Part shown: positions 12,510 through 25,079 of the stretch, piece by piece | How the letters are laid out: each line of letters opens with the position of its first letter | Position numbering within the stretch: position 1 is the stretch's first letter | Source: Isoetes taiwanensis | Taxonomy: Eukaryota; Streptophyta; Lycopodiopsida; Isoetales; Isoetaceae | Assembly (NCBI GenBank): GCA_021234155.1 | Contig: JAJEKV010000023.1 | Coordinates: 7,664,009-7,728,008, forward strand | Reading direction: 5' to 3' | Length of the DNA: 64,000 nucleotides | Notes under the pieces: model-generated | The model's database searches: none | What the model saw: only the letters and a program-made list of their open reading frames with translations | What the model was told of the DNA's origin: nothing | Position numbers and translations under genes: made by a program

Positions 12510-15020
12510 TCATATGTTATGATTGGACAAAATTGAGCTTACAAACATAATGCAGCTAGACACTTAAATACAAAATCCTTAGGAATAGTTAGGTCTATAT
12601 GGTACGTTAACATCCTATAAAGCATAAGATTTCCTGTGCTGACATTGATGAAAACACTTCTTTCACTTCCCCCTTCTTTATATTTCATTATCCTGTAACG
12701 GCATCAATCCCACCTCTCAACCATAACAAACATCCCACATAGCATTACGTTGGTATATCTTGTAAATTCCTTCCTAACACATCTTTTTTCACCAAATTGC
12801 TTAATCACCAGCATGCCTCTTAACCTCTAGACATCTTAAATGGGCTACCAACACATAACAATGTTGTCCATTCACTGCCATAATTTGTTGCTTTATCTCT
12901 CCGGCATGCCGTAATTTGGCTTTCCCCCAAACATAGTTTGGCTTTCTCTCCCAACAAAACCTGCAATGCTCATTTGCTTATTATAAAAAGGCTATCCCTA
13001 ATTCTCCACATCCCTTTGCCCACGCTCAAAGACAAATTATCATTTTTCCACAATCCCCATGGTCCCCATCTTAAGCCAGTTAGTGGCATAATAACTCCAT
13101 ATCTCAATTTTTCCAATCCCTCAGATAATTAAGTGAACTACAAATATCCAGTATGCTATGTCTATGTTTCGATCCATACATGACTCTTGAATTGACAGGA
13201 AACGAAACTTACTTAACTACACTATCAGCGCCGCCAAAGAAGCACAATAACACAAGCACTATTCACAAATTGGTATATGATACACAAGCTAGAGACAACT
13301 GCCTCTTCCTCTTGTCAAGCTTCATGCAGCCCACTGCTATCCTTGTTGCCTTATTCCCAGATTTGTAAGGCACACTAGCACTCATCAAATAAGAGCCGCA
13401 CCGCAAGAAAGTCCTCCGTGCTTTTGCACTACAACAAACTACTCTTTTTCTTATATCTTGGATGTTTCGGACCCATCCAACCATCTGCTACAAAGTTAGA
13501 AATGAGATCCAACGACCTCCATGCATTTTGCAAGACAACCGCAACATCTTTCAAGCATCGGTTTCAGACTAGAAACTACGGACATAATATTCCGTAAAAT
13601 GACCAAAAACAAATCATGCCAAAATGATCCATAAGATCTGGATGCGGTTTGCCAATCATGGTCTGGAATGACAAAGTAAATAAGGTTGAGAACCAAACAT
13701 AGAAGAAAAATGGAGGCCTCAAATATCCAAGTCCGGTTGACAAAGAGATCCCTTCTATAAGGGCCTTAAAAGTGTCACAAATGCAAGGAATATAAGAAAA
13801 AATGTTCGAGCTAGCAAGAAAAGTGTACCATGTTTATCCAAAAGATGCTGCCATAATCTTCATCCAAAAGATGCTGCCATAATCACTGAAGGTCCTCAAA
13901 ACTACCAAAATTTATCTTGAAGAACAGGGAACAGAATATCTTAAAAGCTCTGCATTTCGCAACTGTGACTTGATTGAATACCATTCTTCCTCTGTCATAA
14001 ATTAAGGTCGAAAATCTTTAAAAATTCTTGTTCTCTCGTCCCAAATTATCCAGGATTGCTGCTGTGTATCTATTTGGGCATGTTGCAAATAGATCCGACA
14101 GCTCCTGACAGCCTGCAGATCTTTAGAGGTCCAGACAGAAATGATCCTTCTTAGGTTAAACACTAAAATAGTGATGCTTGAATATTTACTTATCCAGCAG
14201 GAAATGCCACCATAGCCTTCAGAGGGGAGACAAAACAAGCTAGCCATGGAAACCACAGCTAACTGGCGCCGATCAAACCTCCTGGAAAATAGTTAGCAGA
14301 AAATGAAGCAAGAAAAAACCCTGACTCGGTCTGTTGGGAAACGAGGCAAATGCCGGATCGTAGGAGTTGCATCATTCCCGCATGGCCTCCATGCATCCAA
14401 ACTTCCGGTAAGCCGGTATGCACAGCAGCCGCCTGGCAACAGGGATGACCTAACATTTACAGCTTACAGCAGGTTTTTAGCAGTTTTTGGCATATTCTAG
14501 GTATATGCTAGCATATACCATGAATATGCCAAAAACCCACATAAACAAGGGATTGCCCCCCTAGGGGCAACCCAAAAAAAGAATAAACACTTCATAATAA
14601 AGTTTTTTTTTGCTTGAGTGGGCGGTTTATGGGCTTGGTTCGGGAAGTTCCCCGGAACCCTTGTAACCTGCTGGACAAAATCCAGATTTAGCTGGATAGA
14701 TTTGAAATGGTAGGAAGAGATCCGGCCAAAAATTAGAGGTTTTCTTGGTATTTCCGGATGAACAAAGGCCCCTGTGTTGGAGCTTGCCGGGATAGGTATG
14801 GGACTGTCGGAAAGATGCTGATTAGGCCTAAAAAATTTCCCGAACCAAGTTTATGGGCACCCTCCCCTACGCAAAACTTTAAATTGCATGTAGCCTATGC
14901 ATTTAATCTGCTCTACGACGTAGCAATTAATTTCCACGTAAGCGCCACGATGCCAACGGTAACAAATAAACAGAACCCTAGTAAATAAATCAACAAGGCG
15001 CCAATAGAAAGTCTGGCGAG
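12510..15020. other. Intergenic; short inverted repeat near 14.6-14.85 kb
   Basis: No coding region is supported. CTTGGTTCGGGAA near 14635 and its reverse complement TTCCCGAACCAAG near 14838 form a 13-bp inverted repeat about 200 bp apart, possibly the ends of a small MITE. A diverged sequence of 25-30 bp is repeated near 13838 and 13862 (AAAAGATGCTGCCATAATC). Confidence 0.4.
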
Positions 15021-15022
15021 CT

Positions 15023-16972
15023 ATGGCAGGAAGGAAGAGGAAACAATCCGGTCCCTCTCCCTCCCCTATTGCAGACCCAGACCACGCTGTGGACTACGAG
15101 AAACTGAGAAATGATCGTATTGCTGAGAATAGGCGCCGGATGCTTGAGCTCGGGCTTCCTTCTCTTTCTGAATCAATCTCTTCAGAACCCAGAACTTTTT
15201 CCAGGTCCAAAACGATCAAACCCAAGCCTATCTCGCTTGGCCCACATATTTCTACTCGCCGATCCTCCAGGTTGTTATGCATTGCTGATTGATGGACCTG
15301 GATTCTGGCCTTTTTGACATTCTGGTTCATGCATGCAGGTTGCTTTCATTGCCCGCTCCTTCTTATAAAGATTTATCGGAAAAGGAGATGCTTGCTGTTC
15401 CCCCCTTAAGAACCCATGATCTGAAACCGGAAATTTACACTGAAGAGCACGAGAAGCTGTTAGGATCTTCAGAACTGAAATGGGAGCTTTTTAAAGATGG
15501 CTATAGGCCGGATGGTACACGCATTTATGATCCGGTTGATGGCAAGACTTGCCATCAATGTAGGTACGTGCATGAAAAGCTCTCTTTAATCTTTTGTTAG
15601 AATCTACATTCTTTAACCTGGAATAAGACATATCTAGACATTTCAGAGGTCTAGAATAAATAAGTCGTTATTCCTGCATACTTCCTAGTTGGTTTGGAAA
15701 CTTATGCATCTTAAGCCGTAGCTACGGGTGGGAATATGTTGCAATACTTGAATTGTTCAGAATAGCAGAAAAGAACATTCCATTTCAATCTTTGCAATTC
15801 TATAGCATGTAACACTTGTTTTGATTAAGAAAAGCTTATGCAATTTGGCTCAAGATGTCCGAAAAGGAGACGAATACATTTCACTTCTCTTCTTCAACGA
15901 CAAAACTCTGTTAGATACGAAGTTTCATTGCTAGCGATGATACCAAAGTCAAACATTTATCTACCATGCAAAGCTGATTCTAGTATAATGTTCCTGCTAT
16001 TTGCAGGCAAAAGACTGTGGGACATAGAACATCATGCAGTGAATGTAAGTTAGTACAAGGGCAGTTTTGTGGAGACTGTTTATACATGAGGTAGATACGG
16101 AAAACCCTTGTTCTTTGTAGTTACAATTAGAGGATTGACACGTTTTAACTTTCTAGGTATGGAGAGAATGTTCTGGAAAGCCTAAAGAATAAAAATTGGA
16201 AGTGTCCAGTCTGTAGGGATATCTGTAATTGCAGTATATGTCGAACCAGAAAAGGGTGGGCACCAACTGGGTCCCTTTGTAGAAAGGTACAGCAGATTTT
16301 TTTGTTTTAATTGAAGGCTTGGATTGTAGGCTCTAATGTCTGGCTGCACTTCTATCTTTATTTTTATTTTTCCAGGTGTTAGAACTTGGTTATAAGTCTG
16401 TTGCTCATTACTTAATTCTTACTCGACGCGAGGTGGATAAATCTGAAGTTAAAGAAGAGGACCTACAGGACATATCTGAACCCTCTTCCAAGCGGATGCT
16501 AACATATGATTCCCAGGAGCTACAGACGGCAGAACATGCTGAAGCCAAAAAGGATTTACAGATGCGAGAGCATCTTGATAATAAAGATGGGATAGAGATG
16601 GTAGAACTTGTTGATACCAAGAGGAAGCTACAGCTGATGAAACATTTTGATAATAAGGATGATATAGAGACGGCAGAACATCTTGATGCTAAGCCATGTG
16701 CCAAGCTTGTCTCTGCATCATCAAATGTATATAAACAGGACATGAGTGGGGTCAATGACCTTGTGGAAGTTGGAGATGTAAAAGCAAAAAGGTCGAAGAC
16801 TTCAAAATGTACAGAGGCCAAGCTGCCACAGAAGAATGAGATCATTGTGATTGGTGATGAGACAGACAATTCAGCAAGGAAGACACAACTTGAATGTCAA
16901 AGCATTGCACAAAGACTATGCAGAAGGCGCCTTAGACCAAGACCACCACTGTCTTTGAAGGTAGTCTGCTAA
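15023..16972 (+). CDS. CDCA7-like zinc-finger protein (zf-4CXXC_R1 domain), five exons
   Basis: Predicted exons are 15023-15270, 15339-15563, 16007-16090, 16157-16286 and 16376-16972, all with GT/AG borders and compatible phases, giving 427 residues. The centre carries the 4CXXC zinc-binding domain of CDCA7/CDCA7L: CHQCRQKT, CSECKLVQGQFCGDC, RYGENV, CPVCRDICNCSICRTRKGW, then APTGSLCRK and YKSVAHYLI. The Arg after CHQC, the Gly in QFCG and the Arg of RYGE, positions altered in human CDCA7 disease alleles, are all kept. Family knowledge: CDCA7 proteins bind nucleosomal or hemimethylated DNA and recruit the remodeller HELLS/DDM1 to maintain DNA methylation in the nucleus. The N-terminus is basic (MAGRKRKQSG). 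The last exon adds a plant-specific acidic/basic tail with three degenerate repeats around EHLDNKD. No disabling mutation is visible. Confidence 0.9.
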
Positions 16973-19900
16973 ACTGTAAAATTCAGTAGTATCTTCATGC
17001 TCCAGTTGTGCTAAAAGCCTGAAATATGTCTGCTAGACTGACACCTGTAGAGCATATGTTTTTGCCAACATTTTCATAAAGCATAATTTAGATGTTTTTG
17101 GCAAAGGAATATAATATGCATCTTTGTTTATTTCTTGTACTCCTTTTCAGACATCAAAAATTTTATGGTGCTGGAAAGTATTTAGTTGCTTTTTCGTTTC
17201 TCCGCAGGGTCAAGAATTCATCTTAAACATGGAATATTCAACTTAGTATAAATGCACTATTTGAACAGTACGATAAAAAAAGCAAACCATCCCCAAGATT
17301 TACTTCTGTGTACTGATTGATCCAGCAAACGGATGCCATGTGTTAGATCTCCTGGAAAATGGTGATGCCATTGCTGGGATTCCTTCGGAGGCATGGTGTG
17401 CACAAAAAAATACTTCACCACATTCTTGGATTGTTTGATTTGAAACAACAATTTTAATAATCCAAAGAACATGATAGCATAGGGTCGTCCACCATCGTGA
17501 TTTCATCGACAGCCTCTAATATCCTCGTCTCTCCCACACCCAAGGACATGTGGCATGCTGTCATGCCACCTCTTACACAAGGTGGACCTGCCACCGCGAC
17601 CACCGCAGGGTATCCGACCATGTTCTGCGTACGTTGCGCCAAATTTCTCATTTTCCACCCCAATCAATGAAGGCACTGTTAATTAGAGAGGACGGATCGA
17701 ACTTTCTACATTCAGATGGAATGGATCCATTACATACTTGCTACAAAATTCCATACAAAGAGCAGCTAGAAGGACAATTAGTGTTTCGCAATTGTAATGC
17801 CCCTTCAGGTAACCCAAGAACCCATTAAGACTTGCATGAACACTGACAAGTTGATATGCATGAATTGAGTGATACAATGCAAAGGCATTCTCAAGATGAA
17901 ACTCACGGTAAAGAGTTGAATCTTTAGTCTCAACCATATCCATTAAAAACATATGAGCATTACTTTCAAAGAATATAATTTCATACTATCTAACTATATA
18001 TAAGATCATTCCAAACAGAAAAACTTTTGGAATTATCATTTTTTTCGGCTATCCTTTCCCGCGTGCACAAAAACAGATTAGAGCAGAAATAGTGCCAATA
18101 AAATACTGAGAAATCCAAAGGCGATGAATAATCCATGTCAAGGTACATACCCAAATCGTTGTATATGCTTTAGGCATGCAAACTAGACGAAGCCCCTGCT
18201 TTGGGGCTTGTGAATCAGGCCAGGCCGTTGGGAAAAAGGGTAAGAACGTTGCGCAAATCTGGAACAAAACAGGATTTCGTGCCCTGAATTATATGAACTC
18301 TGTCCTTTGACAGGGCACTAAGGAGGCAAGGGCGCTGTGGGAATTTATTTTTCTGAAGCATCATGGACGATGGTGATAGATCCGACAAAAGGCAAGCACT
18401 TATTTCTGCCTTCTTCCTCCGTCTTGGACCTCGGATAGATTCAATAAGGGCAGCACTGCTGTTTCAGAAGGTCGCACACAGCTTCTAAATAATAATGCAG
18501 AAAATTCTGTAGAAGATCATATGTGCAGCCTTGAAGTTCTTCGTTCTCTGGAATCATCTTCTCTTGCTTTTAACCGGACTATTGTGGCTCTGGTCTGTTT
18601 TCTTTACTTCAAGGACAGATAGAGCTATCTGGATCTACGGAATGTTATGCTAAACGGAAAACATGGTCCTTGCTTGCAAACAAACTGTAAGAGAGCCTTC
18701 CTGTTCAACAATTCCATGGCCATTTGTGGCACGGGCTGTAGGGGCCCTTTTTGAAACAGAGTACAACCACAGCTCAAACTGAGCAAAGGGATTATTGCTG
18801 ATGTGTAGCATGTTGTGCTGCCTGTGGCGGCTTTGTGGCATCAATTTTCCAAGCTTTCTTCGGGAAGGTTAATTCAAGAGCTAAAAAGCCCCACATGATA
18901 CTGTTGCGGTCCGGCAAGATTCCTTCGTCAAGATAATACACTTTGCTAGATGATTGATTCAGTTTTTCCATATGGGATTCTTCACCAGTTGGGAAAAATA
19001 TTCTCGTGTTTGCTTTTGTTCTTCTGTAAACTCCACTGTGAAATTCGAAAATAGCCTCTGCTGTTATAACCGAGAGCAAGATGCTCGTGATGGGCTAAAA
19101 TTTTTGCTATTGTTTGTTCAAATTCCACTCCGCTGCTATAAAATTCCCTGGACGAAAATAGCTGTTGATGTGCATGGGTTCAGCGAGCAATGTAGGACTA
19201 GCCTAATTTGGCTATTACTAGGTCGGATTTGCAGATTGCCAGGCCAATTTGCAGACTCATCAAGCAGAAGAGAGTTTAGAGACCCATTTTGAGACCTATC
19301 GAGCAAAACAGGGTTTAAACTTTTGATTTGAGGGCCCTGAGCCCGAATTTGCAGCTTAGCAGATCCTATTTGAAGATTTTTAGGCTCTGAACACATCACT
19401 GAAACTGTAATAGCATGGAAACAATCAAAGCAATGGAAAAAATGGGCGTTGCAAGAGGGCTGTTGGGTCGAAGGAAACTTTCTGGATAAGCAAAAGCAGA
19501 CCTTGGCGGACGACCCTAATCAATATACATCTGCTGAATTTGGCCCGATTCTGACAGTTTTTCCACAGCCTATTCAAAAATTGTGAGATTCAGAAGTGTA
19601 TATGCTCCAATCGGGCAACTCTAATTTTATGTTAGGCAGACTTTGAAGGGTGGCGGAGCTAGACCGGCTGACAAGGGAGGGCTTGTCTGATCACAGTTGA
19701 TCCCTCTGGTGCGTAGCGACGGCCGGGGAACATTGTGGGCTAGGCCTAATACCCTGGCACTGCGTGAGGGCAGGGTATGGGCTCGACACCTCTTGGGTGA
19801 TGCGTCATCTTCTAGGGGTTGGCGTAGTCACATGGACGCGCTTTTTGGCAGCGCGGGAATCTTCAAGGCAGCAGCTGCCGACCCAAACAGCCGCGGCCAC

Positions 19901-20090
19901 CGTTCCACAGGTGGCCATACGCGGCTTCGGCTGTTGCTGTTTATGGCCTGCGGTCTACGTGGCTGCTCCAAATCCACACCAGCTGTTGAGTACATTCACA
20001 TGAGCGGCTGCTTCTCTTCGATCTGATACCTCGACCCATCCACAAAGCTCCTCATCGAATCCTGTAATTCACTTTCCTCTAGTTTCCTAT
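16973..20090. other. Intergenic; no supported gene
   Basis: The first few hundred bases are probably the 3' UTR of the preceding gene. At about 18303-18350 a frame reads EARALWEFIFLKHHG, faintly like a copia gag, but it breaks at once. At 19180-19400 loosely repeated words such as AATTTGCAGA occur. Nothing else is supported. Confidence 0.4.
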
Positions 20091-20103
20091 CTCTTTGCAA
20101 TCC

Positions 20104-21218
20104 ATGGATTTGAATAGCATCCCATCAGACCCATCAGACCTGTATGAAGAAGATGCAATGGAGTTTGTTCCTTCCACCCAATTACCAGATCCAAGATCAC
20201 GATCCGACGGAGATGGGGATGACGAAGAGGATAATAGCCCGACCAAATGCCGCCAAAGAAGAGGGACCTATGGCGTGATGCTGCAGTTGAAATGCTGGTG
20301 GAGCAGTACTGTGATGTGAAAGTTAATAAGCTTCAATTGGGCAATTTTAGAATCAAGGACTATGCAGCAATCGCATTACGTATCAATGAGTCTCTGGGCA
20401 CTGTTTATACTGGCAAACAGGTCAAGAATAAGGTAGAGTGTTTGGTCAAGAAATACAAGAAGGAGAAGGACGAGAGTCCAGAATCGGATCCACTCCCCAA
20501 AGAGTGGGAATTTTTGACCAATTCGATGCGCTTCTTGGGGAATCCTCAAAGGTGGTTGGTCTCCTGTGGATCAACGGATACCGGGTTCGGTGGGACGGCT
20601 TAAAGCGCATACCGCAAGTTTGAATGCTTCAAAGGCTAATTTGAAAACCAAGAAGTTTTGCAATCCTACTTCCGCCAGCCCGTTCGGGCCCCAGCCCGAA
20701 AGTATGTTGTGATGAAACCACCAGAATCATCCAAATCAGCTCCTGTTTATTTAGATGACAGTGATGAGAATGATGAGCAAGAACCGGGTGTCGAGGTTGA
20801 TTCCCCTCCAGCAAAGCAGGCTCCACAGGAGTGCAAGAAATCTGGATCTAGCCTTCGTGGGAAGAAGACGAAGGCCAGACGGAATGAGGAGGGTGCCAAA
20901 GCTGCAGCTACCATTTTAGCTCAGGCCATGAAAGATGTGACTAATGTTCATAAGGACCTGAAGCTGATGGAACTAGCCCAGCGAAAGGAGGCGGAAGAAA
21001 GAAGAGCAGAGGCACGTAAAGAATCTGAGGCTAGAAGGGAAGAAGCCATGAGACGCAAGGAGGATCTCCAGTTGCAGCTCTCTCAATTAAAGATGCAGCT
21101 TCAAATTCAACTTCGTGGTGGCAGTACAGGTTCTGAGTTGTCTAGCAACACTCCTTCATCCAATTCAGATACCATGTTCTTTGGATCTTCCTCTTTGAGT
21201 GATCTTTTTGAACAGTAG
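20104..21218 (+). pseudogene. Myb/SANT-like protein of the Harbinger element
   Basis: Three consecutive frames join: an acidic N-terminus (MDLNSIPSDPSDLYEEDAME), a trihelix/SANT-like domain (RDAAVEMLVEQYCD, NKVECLVKKYKKEKDE, KEWEFLTNSMRFLG), and a C-terminal part with a long charged coiled coil (about 20920-21110) and a Ser-rich tail ending FGSSSLSDLFEQ. Frameshifts lie near 20250 and 20600. In active Harbinger elements this partner protein binds the ends and brings the nuclease to DNA. A domesticated trihelix factor is an alternative, but the adjacent transposase argues against it. Confidence 0.7.
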
Positions 21219-21334
21219 TTTTGCTCCTCATCTTTTTGTGGTCTTAGCTGGAATAGTGGTTTTTATATTGAGTTGTGGTTTTCTATGGAGTTATGGGTTT
21301 CATAATAAAGTTTTTTTCACTTATGTAAGTCTGG

Positions 21335-21570
21335 GCGTCTGGGCGTTTGGTCTAGTGGTAACACACTAGTTCCTTAGCAATGTGGTCTCGAGTTCGAGAC
21401 CGCCCAGAATCGCACTCGGTACTGTTGTGGGTCAAACCCTAACAGACGCAATGTAAGGTGGTTGGGGGCAGGGCCCAACCGAGCAATGTAGTGTGGTGTG
21501 TGGTCACATGTCCAGTTGGATGCTGCCTAGTGGCGTGACGTTAAAATACTATCTATCTATCTATCTTCAA
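21335..21570 (+). mobile_element. tRNA-derived SINE
   Basis: The head resembles a tRNA with an internal RNA polymerase III promoter: box A-like GGTCTAGTGGTAAC and box B-like GAGTTCGAGAC. A non-tRNA body follows, ending in the simple tail (ATCT)n at 21551-21567. Head, body and tail match the plan of plant SINEs. Confidence 0.7.
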
Positions 21571-21577
21571 GCTGGAA

Positions 21578-22146
21578 TTTGATTTATAACATTTCTGCAT
21601 ATGTATAACAGTAAAGTGATGTGGTTACAAGTAGCCCATCTTCCTGTTTTAAAAAACATCACATCACTAATATCTAACAGTAAAGTCACGTCAATACTAT
21701 TATCACAACACAACTATTATCAAAATTATGGCAAAATCACAATTTGATTTATAACATTTCTGCATATGTATAACAGTAAAGTGATGTGGTTACAAGTAGC
21801 CCATCTTCCTGTTTTAAAAAACATCACATCACTAATATCTAACAGTAAAGTGATGTGGTTACAAGTAGCCCATCTTCCTGTTTTAAAAAACATCACATCA
21901 CTAATATCTAACATTCAGAAGTGGTTACAAGTAGCCCATCTTCCTGTTTTAAAAAACATCACATCACTAATATGTAACAGTACTATAATGGCAAACAGTA
22001 AAGTAGTAAATTAATAGTGTTGACTAAAAAGCCAAGGTTACAAAGTAGCCCACGTTACTTTTATTATCCACACAAACATCTAACATCACGTCAATACTAT
22101 TATCACAACACAACTATTATCAAAATTATGGCAAAATCACAATTGA
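21578..22146. repeat. 68-bp tandem array with inverted-repeat units
   Basis: Four copies of a unit of about 68 bp begin near 21610, 21775, 21844 and 21913. Each carries GTGATGT near the start and ACATCAC near the end, so each can fold. A separate stretch of about 60 bp (ACGTCAATACTATTATCACA and on) occurs at 21687 and again at 22088. A larger step of 165 bp also repeats the sequence around TTCTGCATATGTATAACAG. Confidence 0.85.
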
Positions 22147-22151
22147 AGTTC

Positions 22152-23400
22152 TCAAATCAAGTGCTCTGCTTTCATGTGCTCAAAGACTGTGTCCTTGAGT
22201 AGTTTTCCTTCTCTTCTACGTTCAGTATCCCCTTGATTAAGTGGAAGGGCTCCATACAGATACACAAGTGTGTCAAAGTACTCATCTTCGTTTTCAAGCT
22301 GCAAGAGGTTGTGAAGCACACAGCAAGCTATAACCACCTTAGGTGCATGGGGCATCTTTACTGTCATGCTACTCAAGATGTTCCATCGTCCTTTTAGAAG
22401 AGCAAAAGCATTCTCTATTACCACCCTAGCTTGTGACAGACGTTTAGAAAACGCAATAGCATCTGCAGGATCATTTAATCTTTTCTTCTTGATGACCATC
22501 ATGTACTCAGATGCTGGCTAACCCGAATCTGCAATTAGGTACGGTTGGACTCTTCTGTCATGCAGTTGCCTTGTGGGACCTCGTAATATATGTCTCCTGG
22601 ACAATTTTGCAAACAAGGGGGACTTGTAGAAATGGTTCGTGTCATGCGCACCACCCGAGCATCACAAAGAAACATCCCAAAATATTAATGAGGGATCGCA
22701 GACCGCTTGTAGCACTATAAAAAGAAATGGTGTCTCGCACCAATAGTCTGTGGTCTCCATTTCCTTATTGGTGCCTTCTTGAATGGGATGTGAATCCCAT
22801 CAATGGCTCCAAAGAACTTGTGGCACACCCGAGATGCTCTCAAAGTCATGTATAATATTATGCAAATCCGGTTACGGATGGAGGTCTAATGAAGTCATGT
22901 CTAAGCTTCTCACTAAAATGGTGACCACGATTTTAGTGTACTTATGAACGATTACTTGCTCCCATTCCGCATATTTTTCAAAGACATATAAAACCCTTTG
23001 CATTGTGTGCCAATCGAAATAGAACAACTGCTAAAGCCTTTATTTTTTCAATTGGTTCACGGACCACAATTGATAAGTCAGCTTGTATAATGTGTGGAAC
23101 AACTAGACGAAGAAGCTTCTCGAAATTATCTGCCCTCATTCTATAAAAATTCCTGAAGTTATACTCACCAGCAATGCCAGAACGAAGCCATAGGTTACTG
23201 CTCAGATCATTCCAGAAAGAAACCTGTCTTGGGTACATCCACCACACTCTTCTTCCTCTGTTCATCTGCTCATCTAACAGTACAAGCAAGAACATGGCAC
23301 ACAATTGCATGAGCAAATCAACAAGTTCCTCCAATCCACTGTTCAGTTCCTCACAATCAAGTTCTTCATCACTTGATAAATCCAGATCATAATTATCCAT
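22152..23400 (-). pseudogene. PIF/Harbinger (HARBI1-like) transposase, nonfunctional
   Basis: The minus strand shows an acidic N-terminus (MDNYDLDLSSDEELDCEE), the region NFRNFYRMRADNFEKLLRLV typical of HARBI1, the first catalytic Asp block FFGAIDGIHIPF (about 22765-22815), NHFYKSPLF, the second block IADSG followed by a stop in place of the usual Tyr before Pro, and the C-terminal block LSQARVVIENAFALLKGRW with CCVLHNLL. The family is a DDE nuclease that moves the element. Several frameshifts plus the in-frame TAG at the second Asp block make this copy dead. Confidence 0.85.
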
Positions 23401-24190
23401 CTGCTTTCAGGTCTGTACAATTCATATGAAGAATAGTAAGAAATAAGAAACATGAAGAAAGAAATGAAAGTGGACTGAAACGAAACATAATTTAATCTTA
23501 GGCAATCGGAACTGATTCGGAAAAGCATAATTGGACATGAAACGAAACAGCATACCTTTAGGCAATCGGAACTGATTCTGGATTAAGCTCTGGAGGTGAT
23601 CGAAACCAGCAGGTGATGCCTAATAGACCTGCGCTGCTGCCCAATAACCTTCCGCTGTTGCCCCAATAACCGCTGCTGCAGACTCCCTTTTGGAACCCAT
23701 GTGATTTCAGTCAACAGCCAGCTGTGCAGCGTGATTTAGGGCACCGCCATGTTTACCGCCCACTCGCTCCATGTGAATACGGCTTGAGTATTGCTCTAAA
23801 GGCTGTAAATCAGGGCTTTGCTCTAAGAATGAATAAGAGATCCATTTTGGGCCACAACCATATATTCGTTTGCACAGTATAAATTACTCACAAGTTTAAT
23901 GGGCAAAAAAACTTTTTTTGCCCATTATCCAAGTTTTTTTGCCCATTTGCTCTGCCCTCCTTCGTTTTCTTATGTCCAATAGCCATATCTTAAGCATTGA
24001 TTCTTAAATTCGGTCTCTATCACAATCGTGTGTGTTGCCGCAAAGGGTACTTAAATACTCTCAAATTTTTAAATACCCGGTTTACATTGGCCTTTAACAC
24101 AATCAAATGCTAAGGTTGAGCAAACTCTACATTTTGCCTTAGTAATGAAATTAAACTCTAAATTCAAGCAATTTGAGTTGTATTGCGAGA
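23401..24190. other. Intergenic; no gene seen
   Basis: It contains a repeated 20-bp word (TTAGGCAATCGGAACTGATT at about 23499 and 23561) and a GGGCAAAAAAACTTTTTTTGCCC near-palindrome near 23901. No coding region is supported. Confidence 0.4.
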
Positions 24191-24417
24191 CCTAGTTGCC
24201 CTATAAATGCTCATGAGCTCGGGACCTTGCGTTAAATGTTTATAAAAGAAAGATCATATTCATGTTTTGCTTTGCTCTAAAGATGCAAAATATGACATGT
24301 TGGTGTTATTGCCTTTCTAGATTATGAATTTAACAACAGAGTTTTGCTTCAATACTGTAGGTTGCCAAGTTCTCTATTGTGGGTTGCTAAATTTTGTATG
24401 CCGTTTTTATTTTTCAG

Positions 24418-24514
24418 AGTGCATAGTGAACCCATATCTGTCAGAAGTCGTGAAGAAGGTGGACTTCATTCTCTGATTGACTTCTATTTCTGTCTCGCTT
24501 CAAATTTCACCAAG
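24418..24514 (+). other. Exon-like segment, copy 1
   Basis: Preceded by a polypyrimidine tract and CAG, followed by GTCAGA. It reads HSEPISVRSREEGGLHSLID and continues FYFCLASNFTK without a stop. The substitutions relative to copy 2 leave the frame open. The parent gene was not recognised. Confidence 0.4.
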
Positions 24515-24982
24515 GTCAGAGTTATAGTTTTAAATCATTCCTTGCCTTACTTATTTCAAAAACGTTTATTAAATGGTGGATGTTTCATTATTAATGTCTA
24601 AATTCCCATGTTTTTCTAATTAAAATGGCCTCAAAGGAGTATTTTTGTTGACACTAGATATTTGCTTTTTCTAATCTTGAAAATGTAAATATTAGTAATT
24701 TCCATCTTGAACACAAAGAAAATGATTATTTAGTTGCACTATAAAAGCTCATAAGCTCGGGACCTTGCATTAAATGTTTACAAAAGAAAGATCATATTCA
24801 TGTTTTGCTTTGCTCTGAAGATGCAAAATATGACATGTTGGTATTATTCCCTTTCTGGATTATGAGCTTAACAACGGAGTTTTGCTTCAACATTGTGGGT
24901 TGTCAAATTCTCTATTGTGGGTTGCTAAATTTTGTACGTGATTGCATGAGTTAGATAGTAAACATCCGTTTTTATTTTTCAG

Positions 24983-25079
24983 AGCACATAGTGAACCCGT
25001 ATCTGCCAAAAGTCGTGAAGAAGGTGGACTTCATTCTCTGATTGACTTCTATTTCTGTCTTGCTTCAAATTTCACCAAG
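24983..25079 (+). other. Exon-like segment, copy 2
   Basis: Same length as copy 1, preceded by a polypyrimidine tract and CAG, followed by GTAAGA. It reads AHSEPVSAKSREEGGLHSLI. Both copies keep splice-like borders and an open frame, which suggests exon duplication within a gene rather than random repeat. No other exon of this gene was recognised. Confidence 0.4.

Larger units (their letters stand above)
20104..23400. mobile_element. PIF/Harbinger element (two genes, both broken)
   Basis: A plus-strand Myb/SANT-like DNA-binding gene and a minus-strand HARBI1-type nuclease gene lie tail to tail, the standard two-gene content of plant PIF/Harbinger transposons. Terminal inverted repeats and a 3-bp target duplication were not located, so the outer limits are only those of the coding parts. 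A SINE and a tandem array sit between the genes. Confidence 0.7.

Noticed and set aside
16408-16869. 153-codon minus-strand frame
   Set aside because: Shadow of the last CDCA7 exon, created by its repetitive GA-rich codons.
17257-17950. Several overlapping short frames on both strands
   Set aside because: None shows a motif, splice borders or a consistent frame; treated as chance.
18650-19400. Minus-strand frames of 64-95 codons
   Set aside because: No recognisable domain and no support from neighbours.
19697-20026. GC-rich plus-strand frame of 109 codons just upstream of the Harbinger gene
   Set aside because: Overlapping equally long frames and no domain; GC-richness alone explains it.
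21341-21410. tRNA gene call
   Set aside because: Box A and B are present, but the acceptor stem does not pair and a SINE body and tail follow.
21600-21980. CRISPR-like array
   Set aside because: Adjacent units without unique spacers, in a plant transposon; an ordinary tandem repeat.
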